DNA of 64,000 nt from Pomacea canaliculata (Eukaryota > Mollusca > Gastropoda > Architaenioglossa > Ampullariidae), in NCBI RefSeq assembly GCF_003073045.1, contig NC_037592.1:39985760-40049759 (forward strand), given 5' to 3'. Below the pieces are notes generated by a model. It ran no database searches and was not told the origin of the DNA. It saw nothing but the letters and a program-made list of their open reading frames with translations. The position numbers were made by a program, and so were the translations under genes. How positions within the stretch are numbered: position 1 is the stretch's first letter; each line of letters begins with the position of its first letter. Positions 23,901 to 33,893 of the stretch are shown here, in pieces.

Positions 23901-26900
23901 GTCTCGACACTCTTCTGCGCATGCCTACCGGATGTGGCGAGCAGAACATGATCAGGATGGCGCCTAACCTCTACGTCTCCAATTATCTCAAGGCGACAGG
24001 ACAGATGACCTCTGACCTTGCAATAAGAATCAAGCATCTTCTTGAAACAGGGTATTAAGTTTAAATTAACTAAGAACTTTATTTACTCGATAATAAGGTT
24101 CCGTTCTAGCCCATGTCTTGCCCAGGTACTTCTCGTGTTTTATTTTATATTTACTGTCAGACTACCCCGTGTACGTCTCTTATGAGGTATTTGCGTCCTT
24201 CAATCAACTTCGTCAACATTAGTCTCTAACACATAGAAGTGAATGTGTCCGATTTATCGGGCCTTATGTGTCGCTGTTGCCAGGAAACTTTCATTTTCTG
24301 TCCAGGCTACCAGAGAGAACTCACTTACCAAAGACAAGATGGAGCGTTTAGTACTTTTGGGAACAACGATAATTCAGGCAGCACGTGGTATGCGTTTTTG
24401 GAAAGTTTATTTATTTTTTATTTATTTTTGAAAATTTATTTCAATGTGGTCAGACAATGCAAACATCACACACAATTCCAAACTCTGACAGTTGATCTTT
24501 TTGATGGACCAAGAAGTTTGATTTTAATTAAAGTACAAAACCTTATACCTCATACACAATCAATATACAAATACATACATAGATAAATCATACACAAATC
24601 AATAAAATGTAATAATATTAAATAAATAAAATTAAACTTTAAATGTCTTACTATTGCTCCTGGAATGTGCAATGGTACTAGAAGCAAACGCAATATTCTC
24701 AGAAATATTATTTCATCTAAATGACAGGTTAGCAAACCACTGTTTGGAATTGAAATATCTAATGTCTAATATTCGTTATTCTTTTTTAGCATTATTCAGT
24801 CAAGTTGACCGATTCTCTCATTGTTTGACAGTTTACTGCTGATGTACATAGTTTTACTCAATTTGTAAAAACTTTTACATTTCTTTTATTGATGCTGCAC
24901 ACGTTTACTAAAGATGTTCGTTTCGAACTAAGGCTGAACATCTTTGTGCTTTGACTATATATATTATTATTATGGGTGCAAATCTGTTGACGAGGGCTGT
25001 GCAATGTGTATCCCTACTCGGCAGGTTGACGGCGTTCGTCCTCCGTGTGTTCCACGAGGCAAGGTCCGATGTTTATGTGGATTCTGCTGTCCTTCCAGAG
25101 AGCCATGGACTGGTTGATACAGCGACAGAACACTGACGGCTCCTTCAACGAGTTCGGACACATTTTGACCCACAGATGAGGGTAATTCTGATGAGAAAGT
25201 GAGGTTTTCAATAATCCCTTTCGGGACAGATGAAATTAAGAACACTCACTCTTGGTATGTCAAAGAGAACTGGAACCGCAAGAACTGAGGAAGTAAAAAC
25301 TTCTCACGACAAAGACATGAAAAAGAAACTAAAGGAAATGTTGATGGTTAATTGTGGATTTTTTTAATGTAAATTTTTTATGTAAATTTCTACAAAGACC
25401 CTTCCTCGATTACATCCTTTGAATTTATCATTCGCTGGCAGACATTTGGTGACCATTCCTCGGGTCTGACGGCCTTTGTTCTCCTGGCTCTGCTTGAGAA
25501 TGCTGACGTCCCATTGACGATAGTAAGTTCAGTCTTTTGCCTTGACATTCAAGTGAGACATTCGACATTCGCTGTCGTTGATCTCGATGTCTGAAAACTG
25601 CAGTTCAGACTTGCTGTGTAAATGTGTTTTGTGAAATAAGATTGATTTTTTTTTTTAAAGTGACACGAGGTCTTGTAAACATGTTGACAATGAGCGATTG
25701 AACATCCTCAGGTTCAAAGGGAGGCTTACAACAACGCCACGTCACGCGCACTCCACTTCCTGGAGACCACCCACGCCAACATCGCCGACGACCTTTCCTT
25801 GGCTCTCACCACCCTCACTCTGGTGAAGGCCAGAAGTCCTGCTGCTGACGTGGCATTCGCCAAGCTGATGTCTCACTCCATCACAGAGCGTACGTCCTTA
25901 ACCTCTAAACTTTTGAAAGTTCTCAGGTCATGACCTCTGTGGATTGATGTGTTCTCACAGGGACGCCACCAACATGTCTGATGTATTTGTTGACTTTTCT
26001 GTTGACAGACGGATGACTTTCTGGAAGTCAAACGAGACTCTTGCTATCAACGCCTACAGCCACTGGCGTCCAGCCTACGTACGCGCTCGACCAATCGACA
26101 TCCACGTTACATCCTACGCGCTGTTGGTGTTCGCAGCCAAGGGCCTGTTCCAGGAAGGAATGAGCGTCCTTCACTGGCTAACTCGTCAGCGAAATCCCTA
26201 CGGTGGCTTTGCTTCTACACAGGTAGACTATCACTTTATATGCAGATATGAAATTTGTAATTTCAAGTGATTAATGCATAAGGTAAAGCATTAATTATAA
26301 CTATTGGTTATTATTTTTTTTAAAAAAACATTATTATACATTTTGTCAAACATCTCTTTTTTCTATGTTGAATATCCTTTAAACCTGTTCACTGCGAAAA
26401 GCCTACGCGTGGCCTTTGTCACTCGACAAAAGATTTACTAAGTATCGACGGACCATTCTTTGCTCAGGACACCATTGTTGGCTTGCAAGCGATGACAGAA
26501 TTCTTGAAGGAAGCTTCACCCTCTGGTTTGGACCTTCACCTCGATGTAAGAACTGAGCACACTGCCCCCCACTTTGACGTCACTTCCGCTAACAGTCTTG
26601 TTCTCCAAGCCAAAGAGGTAAAGACTCAACATATACTTTATATCTCTTGTTAGATTAGGTCATGTTAATGATGTCTAGCTTTGGGTCAAACTTGATAACA
26701 AGGTTAGATGACGAAGATTACACAAAGCCTTTATGCAAAATGGACAGAAACAATTTTACAGAAATTATCCTTCTTTTAAAGTTGTTATTATTATTTCTTT
26801 TCTCCGTTCAGCTTTCATTCATTCCATCGCAAGTGACGTTTGAGGCCTCAGGAAAAGGCGTGGCCGTTGCTGAGGTCAGCAGAATTTATTTCTTTCTTTT

Positions 26901-28371
26901 TCCTACTTTCATTTGGGTTTAGTCGAAAACTGCTTCATGTTCGAAACTCGTGAAATTGATAGTATTTTCTGTGCTTATCTCTGTTATTTTCAAAGTACAG
27001 TAAGTGTGATTACAAGAGTGTGTTATGCTAATTTATAACTGTTTAGTGAGGTGTCTATTGTTTGCATGACTTTCTGAGAAACACGAATTATTTATGTACC
27101 TACACACTCTGATTGATTCTCTGTCGACTTTCTCCTTTCAGCTGGACGTGTTCTTTAATTCAGAATCCGACTTCGGAGAACCAGCTTTTCGGTGTGTCTA
27201 CAGTTCTTATGGACGACTACCTTAATAGTTTCAGGATCATGATCTGCACACGGTCTGTTCTCTTCATCTTTTTTTTCTTGTGTTATTGTCTCTGCTTCCC
27301 ACTTATTCTGCCTGTTTGTCAGTTTCTCACTTAATGTTCTATTACTTGAACAACAAAGAAGCAGCAAAAACGAGTTTTGAGATTATGTCTCGTCCATCTG
27401 ACAACACTCTTTTATTCAGTCGATTTCTTTATCTTAAAGCCTTTCTGACCTGTGAAAAGGACTAAAAAATACTGTTCGTTCTTTCTATTTAAATACTCTA
27501 TAGCATTTGTCTGACGTTATTTTGTTGCTTTTATTTTGCGATTTAGGCTACCTTCACCTTTTCCAATGTTTATGTGTCTTTCTGGATGTCTGAGCTGTTA
27601 CTGAACTAGCATTTGTCCAATGTTCCAGGTGGCTGTCTGCTGGAGAAAGTGGTATGGTGGTGCAGGAGGTGGAATCCCATCAGGCTTTGCACCGGATATG
27701 ACGAGCATAGGGAACGTGGCCGGTCTGAAGCGTGTGGAGCAGCGGGGACGATTCCTCGATGTCTACATCGACAAGGTGGTAAACACTGCTCATCATAATA
27801 TCAGATAATCGTCTCCTTTATTTCACATGTCTTTTTTTTTTAACTAGAAGATTCCTTCATACCCACCCCATCACCCGAAAATCTTGCCCATCCTTTTTAC
27901 CACATTTTCTCGTGTCTCTAACAAATATAGTCTGGACATTGTTTGTGGACAGATCACCAAGAACTCACTGTGCTACACAGTCATGTTTGACCGCCAGGAC
28001 AAGGTGGCCCACTCACAGCCCAGTTATGTCATCACACAGGACTACTATGAACCCAGTCAGTATACCAAACCTTTGTCATCTTATTTATTGTGAAGTACGG
28101 GAAGGAAAGTGATAGACGTGTACAGGATAATGGATGTAATCATCTGTAGTTTATTTACTCTATGTGCCTTCGTTAGAAACTCTCAAAAAGTAAAACTCAC
28201 TCTACAGTAATATTTAGTCCTCTTTGGCTTTATCTGTCCTTATTTCGATTCGTTCATCGACTTGTTGATTTTTTTTCATCCCTCACTGCAGGTAACCGAG
28301 CGACGACAACTTACCTGCCGATGAGTCTTCGCGATGCCTCAGTGTGCGACGTGTGCCGGGACTGCTGCTGA
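11933..28371 (+). CDS. TEP-B: thioester-containing protein (A2M/CD109 family), tandem copy
   Basis: About 1,500 codons. Signal peptide MDGVLVFLVLCGTLAPAHS, a Pro/Thr-rich stretch, then macroglobulin domains (VQTDKAIYKPGQ, AVDQSVLLMK). Exons: 11933-12102, 12422-12606, 13024-13049, 13198-13396, 13907-13977, 14310-14435, 14609-14660, 14848-14932, 15277-15385, 15924-16004, 16317-16460, 16729-16953, 17281-17379, 18209-18400, 18603-18752/18756, 18867/18874-18965, 19221-19290, bait microexons 19676-21677, 21940-22069, 22283-22400, 22595-22708, 22936-23037, 23151-23279, 23584-23727, 23874-24051, 24306-24387, 25025-25181, 25442-25522, 25712-25889, 26009-26222, 26468-26617, 26812-26874, 27142-27252, 27629-27775, 27953-28055, 28292-28371. 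The 5' half is open throughout. The 3' half has about seven single-base differences that break frame relative to TEP-A; as written the frame ends at 23,718, before the thioester. Confidence 0.92.
15382..15533 (+). promoter_or_regulatory. Cluster of TGACGTCA (CRE-like) palindromes at an exon end
   Basis: Perfect TGACGTCA octamers at 15,382, 15,463, 15,494 and 15,526, plus a TACGTCA variant at 15,434. The first spans the end of a TEP-B coding exon and its donor (GAC|GTCAGT); the others follow in imperfect repeats of that exon end within the intron. They may be decoy donors, CREB/ATF sites, or just a small tandem duplication. Confidence 0.6.
19676..21677 (+). CDS. TEP-B bait region: array of six symmetric microexons
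   Basis: Segments 19676-19696 (21 nt), 19913-19942 (30), 20216-20239 (24), 20873-20896 (24), 21419-21442 (24) and 21654-21677 (24) each have an AG acceptor and a GTAAGT-like or GTATT/GTAAT donor and are phase 1 at both ends. They read roughly YDPSIYG, PASLAIQPTF, NPQFWGTQ, APMFGQPL, PMTFQPGR and APGNGGSG. They sit between DANLYATSAPTSSLP and the exon leading into [11 protein letters not shown], exactly where A2M-family proteins carry the protease bait. Every subset preserves frame. Alternative bait exons are known in Drosophila Tep2 and a scallop TEP; inclusion or skipping here is inference. Confidence 0.75.
20268..20318 (+). repeat. (TTTC)n simple repeat
   Basis: Pyrimidine-rich TTTC repeats just after the donor of microexon 20216-20239. 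Confidence 0.8.
20652..20689 (+). other. Intronic inverted repeat (hairpin) inside the TEP-B bait array
   Basis: GCCGAGACCAAC at 20,652-20,663 can pair with GTTAGTCTCGGC at 20,678-20,689 with a 14-nt loop. The stem is identical to that in TEP-A (1,747-1,797) while loop and flanks differ, and it lies between two microexons. Confidence 0.65.
23874..24051 (+). CDS. Thioester exon of TEP-B
   Basis: Encodes [18 protein letters not shown] followed by TGCGEQNM; Cys and Gln of GCGEQ form the thioester. The exon is nearly identical to TEP-A 4500-4676. The next intron has lost about 180 bp at its 5' end relative to TEP-A, and the usable GT now lies one base later, which changes the phase. Confidence 0.85.
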
Positions 28372-28471
28372 AAGTAGATGTCTCATCCCTAAAACCCTTC
28401 CTGTAAAATTTCTTGTAACATGTAAATATACCTGTATCCCATGTAGTTTCCAAGGTGTGGCTATTATTGGA

Positions 28472-28477
28472 AATAAA
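28472..28477 (+). terminator. TEP-B poly(A) signal
   Basis: AATAAA about 100 nt after the TEP-B stop codon (TGA at 28,369-28,371). The NAGA-like gene converges on it from the other strand. Confidence 0.6.
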
Positions 28478-28559
28478 GTATTTGCATCATTGTGTGATTT
28501 TTTGTTTGAAGTCGGATCGACTGACGGATCATGTAATGGACGAAATGTTTGTCAAGAGG

Positions 28560-29064
28560 ACTGATCACTTGTTAGACTGAGGCAGGGACCTTCCCAAGAT
28601 GCTAAAGACAAAACCAATCATTTCATTCCATAGATAAAATTAGGATTTATTTGAAAATTTCATGCAACGCCTTTAAGAACAGATAGTAAATGAAGCCTAA
28701 AGTCTGATTTTCTTATTAGACAATTTTTCTAGGACATCATTAATTAGAGGCTGCAGAAAGGTTAACTAACCCTGACTAAAAATGTATTTACTAGTTTTTT
28801 TATACTTTAGGGCTGCTACCCTCAATATCCACATAATAAAACATCCATCTTTTAACAGTTTTAGTACAAACATGGACCGACGATTGATGAACTTCTGAAG
28901 TTCGTGACACTAATTTACAGTAATTAATTTACGAAAACAAACCATGGAGCATAATAAGTGTTTGGTTCAGAATTTCTTTCACTGTCAAAAAAAAAAAAAA
29001 AATCTGCGGATTCAACTTGGTTTTAATTTCAAGCACGTGACACGTCTGTTAGCCGGACGTGCAA
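28560..29064. other. Convergent intergenic region / NAGA-like 3' UTR
   Basis: No ORF of note. A minus-strand AATAAA (TTTATT at 28,646-28,651) is a candidate poly(A) signal for the NAGA-like gene, and a 16-base A run lies at about 28,987. Confidence 0.5.
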
Positions 29065-31988
29065 TTATTTTGTCCTCACAAATGGTGTGCACGTGACCAA
29101 TAAAATGTCCGAGGGGTTGACTCGTGCAAGGAAAGGATCTGACGGTTTGAAGGTGCCAACGGCGGCTCCGTCAAAGACCTCAGTGACATTGTAACCTCCA
29201 GGGTTGGTGAGGCCCAGCTCTAGCAGGGTGGTGTTCAGCACGTGGGGCATCCCTCGTCACTGCTGTTGACCACGCCCAGAGCGTATGCACCCGGGGTAGA
29301 CAACATCTTCCGCCATACTTGGAACCTTCCCGCGTGCTGTAATAGTTCACGCACACACACACACACACACACACACAACACACACACACACTGTAACAGC
29401 AGACTTCTAGATAAATTTCAAGGTATCTAAACTTTTAAAAGTTATTTCACTTTTTAATGCAGTAGTTTTTCAAAGAAAATGTTCAAAGTAACTGCAAGTC
29501 CAGCTGTTGCTTAGCAGCGAATGTTCAGACTTAAAAACTTTAATTTCAGTGCCTTTCAACTGACTGCCTCGGATACAGATGAGTTTCTGAATTAATCCCA
29601 AATAAAATACATGATGGTGGTGGAAAGAAAAGCTTTTGAGAATGTTAGCGTGTGCATAGCAGCTGAAATTACCTACAACACGTTTTTCCCCCGTTCTGTG
29701 TGTAGTTCACAGGAAGTGCGGAGGATTTCGCCAACAAGTATAAAGTCAAATCAGGTTAATTATTCAGTGTTGAATCGAGTCTTACCCTTTGGATGCTGAC
29801 AAGAACCCTTCTGGCCGGGTAGCCTAGCTTATCGTTGTTAAGGGCGATAACTCGTTTGTTCTGTAAGAGTTCTTTCGACTCCCGCCGGATGCTTCGCAGG
29901 TCCACAGACATGTACAGAGGAGCTGCCAGTAAAGCCCACATGCCCATCTGGATGCGCTCTTGGCCGGGACTCAGTCCAAAATTGCCAATGATCAACTGCA
30001 AGACACGATCCACAATCTGATACACATTGTCTCTGTATACCACAAAATGCACTTCCTAACTGATCCAACAATACAAAATATCTCATCCTCCTCATCATCC
30101 CCATCCTTATCCTCATCATCATCCTCATCATTATTATTAGCCTAGCCAAGAAAAACAGAACGGATCTCAAACCATGTCTGGATCGCTGAAGCTGCCTGGC
30201 CCTGTTAGGTTAAGGAAGTCCCCAGAGTTGTTTCCCCAGAAGTCCAGGATGTCAAGAACACTGTCAAAGCTGTCCTGTATGTCCTCGTAGTTTCGCCAGG
30301 TGTTACAGGTGTGCGCCACAGAAGTGTAGTTGGTGGTCTGCAAAGTGACATAACAACTGTTTGTTTATCTGCTCTTTCTGATGCTGATCTTTCGAACTCA
30401 AGCTTAGAACATATTTCTGTTCTATACGGAAGTTCACCTTTGCACAGTTCTTACAGAAAAACAAAATACTCTATTAACATTATAAATTTATTACGAGGAT
30501 AAACGGATCAGAGAAACATGGCGAACTATATTCATATTAATGTTATTTAATTTTATTACTTTATTAATAATGTGCTGGATCTAAAAAAGCGCCCTTCATC
30601 ATTTCACCCAGCTACTCATCACACGAAGTTAGGGTGAGTACATAAATAACTGAAGGTAAATAAACTGCTTACCATGTTATGTTCCATCTGATAGACGGGC
30701 CAGCTGCACGAAAACAAGATCGGGCGTCCTGTTCTGTTCAAATAGAACTCCATGACAGGGTACCCTGTAACGAAATCAGACAATGTAATGCTTCCAGAAT
30801 TAATATTATTCACCTGATTTTCAATACATATAAAAAACTGTTAATGTAACATTTCAATGGTTTGTAGAGAAGCATGTGGCACTAACCTACCCTTGATATT
30901 CAAAATGCTTTAGAAATTAACTTTTTGTTGCTCAATCAGTTCTTCGCTTACTTAATCACCTTGTCATTCGTTTTTAATAACGAAATCACCATATCAGGAG
31001 TTTATTAAAACAGATTACCATGAAGCAAGTTGGAATCTGACCTATGTCATCGTCTGTGGGTTCAGACTGACATCCGTCCAGCTTGAGAAGGTCCACCTGC
31101 CAGCTGGCGAATGTCTCGGCGTCTTGCTGCAGGTAAAACTCGCTGCCTGGGTAACCTCCACATGTTTTCCGCCCAAAATCTCCATATATCCCCAATTTGA
31201 GGCCTTTTGCATGAACCTGTCATTAAAACAATTTCGCTTTTGTCGGTATATGTCTATAATGATGTTAGAAGGAAAACTACAGGTGTTCACTTTTTGAGCT
31301 GTTTGTGATTTATTTATGGTTTACATTACTTCATATTATGAAAACAGCTGTTCACTAATAAAAATAGTAAATAGAGGATCATAAATTTGACATTATTAAC
31401 AATTGCCAACTGTTGTGTTACGTGCGGTCTGTCATACATAGTCGGCAAGAGCCCGGATGCCGCTAGGGAACCGCTTGGGATCGGCGACGAGACTGCCGTT
31501 GGGTTCCCTCTCCATAGCAGCCCAACAGTCATCAATGCAGAGGTAGGTATAGCCTGCGTCTCTATAGCCTTCCGACACCATCAGGTCCGCCATCTTTTTG
31601 AAAAGCCTCTCGCTAAGAAAAATACAAAAACAGCGACACGTACACTCCACTTTTTTCACTAAAGTTTTACTTTTTCTTGGAGGACAAAGTTTGATTTAAG
31701 GTTGTATACATTCCATTTTTCCTTTTCTCCATTTGAGGGGGCGGCTGCCTTCCTCGTCCCCAAACCCGGTTCCTATATTCCAAAGTAAATTTTCAGTTTC
31801 CAACTGTTAAAAGTAATGACTTCTCTTTCTCCTTCTCACCTGATACAGTTCTCTGGATCTTTCTCACAGTCCACGTTACACCTGAAGCGCTCCCATGACA
31901 ACCATCCCATCGGCGGGGTCCTGGCAAGGCCGTTATCCAGGGCCTGGGTGATGCCGAGAGCTACAGCCATCAGCACGAGAGGAATCAT
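29065..31988 (-). CDS. NAGA: Alpha-N-acetylgalactosaminidase-like lysosomal glycosidase (GH27)
   Basis: Removes terminal alpha-linked GalNAc/Gal from glycoconjugates in lysosomes; retaining GH27 enzyme. Exons in transcript order: 31988-31840, 31612-31438, 31216-31042, 30764-30673, 30337-30173, 29995-29786, 29336-29065, all GT-AG with matching phases, about 410 codons. Signal peptide [16 protein letters not shown], then [19 protein letters not shown]. Nucleophile Asp is in LLKLDGC, acid/base Asp in [11 protein letters not shown]. The specificity loop reads SCSWPVY: Ser as in NAGA, where GLA has Glu (SCEWPLY). The last exon appears to lack one base near 29,250: the frame through [12 protein letters not shown] stops at TGA, while the conserved [14 protein letters not shown] continues one frame over. 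Confidence 0.93.
29348..29391. repeat. (CA)n microsatellite
   Basis: CA dinucleotide array interrupted once, in the last intron of the NAGA-like gene. Confidence 0.9.
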
Positions 31989-33425
31989 CTTGTTTCTGTA
32001 ACAAAATAATCAGTTCTTTGCCTCCTTCGTGCTGACCAAGATCATACAGTCCCGTACACAACGCTTGTCCTCAAATTTATTGTGAAACAGCAACAACAAA
32101 TGTAACAACATCAACTTACAATATCGTGGTTTCCCTGCCCGAGATTTTCTCCCTTTTTCTGAAACCCTTAGCAGCATAAAGTGTTTGCTATCTCTGTAGG
32201 TCGCTGTCCTTTGATAACCTTTGCCTTCTCTTATGAAGCATGTCATTTCATCTTAAAATCTCAGTTCTTATTTCCTTCATCTCTGTTTTTGACAAAGACT
32301 AGAAAACGAACTTACAAAAGCAGGAATATGAGGAATTATTGAGCACAAAATGCAGTGTTTCCTTCAAGAAAGATATATTTTGTTGAACCCTTTGATGTCT
32401 TCAGTATGATTTCATTATGTTTTCTGTAAGAGGGCCAATGGTGTACATTGTAAAGTCCATTTCCAGGTCAGGAGATAAGGTGTCCTTATCTCAAACAGAA
32501 AACTAAGTTGGTGCAAAATGCTTTTAACATTCTTGCCGACAAAACTTTCTTCGTGTAATCTAAAGTTTGCATGAAAACCTGGTTGTTTATAAACAGTCAT
32601 AAATTTCTTGTCATATTCAGCCTGGAGCTGTCAGACTCGAGACATCATACCATCCTTTATCATAAACATCAGTTATCAGCATCAAAGCACCTACAGCAGT
32701 AATAACACTTCGATAGAAATGAAAGACTGGATACGGAAAAAATGTCCCCCAGTAGGTTTACTCATTTCTATTTCTTTGGGTGTGTGAGGTTGGGGTAAGG
32801 GTTGCTATCTTTTTTTATTATTTAACTGGTTTTGTTCTGAGATTTAGATTGATAAAAAGTTTATTTTTGGGAGATACCCTCGCTATCGTCTTCACCTGGT
32901 TGTGCTTTGAAGTAGGTAAGAAATAATAAATATGACTATCATGTTTCTAATTATATTTTGAAAAGATTCTGTGTCACTAAAAAGGACAAGCTGAAAAGCA
33001 TCACTCGCTTTGTCAGTTCTTCAGTCTTGTTAACGGGCGTTGCTCCTTGATGTCTACATCGACACTGTTAGTGATGACATCCTGCACAGCTGGAGTCTTA
33101 CCTGACTTTATCTTCAAAAAAGCTACATCAGCTGGATAACTAATAAAAAGTGACTGCTAATAGGGATTTTTAGAGTTTATATACTTCAGCCATTGTCATT
33201 TTACTTTTTGTTTTGTTTCATAACATAGTAAACACCGGAGTTTGTGTTTTTTGTTGTCAGGTGCCTGCCGTTCTCGTGTCCCGAGAAGCCTTGCAATAAA
33301 GCCTCTGGCAGCGCGTCACCTTAGAGAATCATCTAGAAGAAATACACGGGGTAAGACCGCGAACTCTGTCACACAACATGCTCCAGTCGTGAGGACTTGA
33401 AGGAGGGAACACAAGACCAATGACC
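31989..33425. other. Region upstream of the NAGA-like gene
   Basis: No supported gene. Should contain the NAGA-like promoter and 5' UTR. At about 33,040-33,080 (+) a short stretch reads LLLDVYIDT, resembling the TEP exon end FLDVYIDK, and shares GATGTCTACATCGACA with it. Confidence 0.4.
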
Positions 33426-33429
33426 CTAT

Positions 33430-33893
33430 TATGACCCCTGTCTTCAGATGCGTCTATCATGGGTGCATGAGAGTCACGAAATGCTTCGATGACATGAAGG
33501 CCGAAGTAAAGAACCACGCTCCCAGCCGCCCCAAGCGCCAGACAGACAGAAAGTGACTCCAACTTTAATGCAAGAGAGAAGTACCAGGAAGATGTTCGAA
33601 ACTACAGGGAATACGTGGCAACTACTGCTTCCATCATGAGCAGTATCATGGAGGTGTTCAACGAAGTCATCAAGAAGGTCAAGGAGTTCTTCCACAAGCT
33701 GTGGACCTGGATCAAGCAACTTTTCACAGACATCGCCCAAGCAGTGTCCAGCTTTATCAAAGAGGTCAGGGACACTATTAGCGACGGTTTGCTAGGATCT
33801 TCGGTTGATAGATTCAACTATCAACCTTTCTTTGGAGATGTTTATGTAATGAAGACACATCCTGCTTGTCCACCTTTCTTTCCTGTGAGTTGA
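33430..33893 (+). CDS. Unrecognised coding-like island
   Basis: From 33,615 an open frame of 92 codons starts MATTASIMSSIMEVFNEVIK and continues with amphipathic helix-like sequence rich in K, E, F and W, ending in a Pro/Phe-rich tail. The same frame is open upstream (NFNAREKYQEDVRNY), but a Cys-rich stretch before it (about 33,433-33,550, VYHGCMRVTKCFDDM) is in another frame. It has higher GC than its surroundings. It may be an exon, a small secreted protein gene or a decayed copy. I do not recognise the family. Confidence 0.35.
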
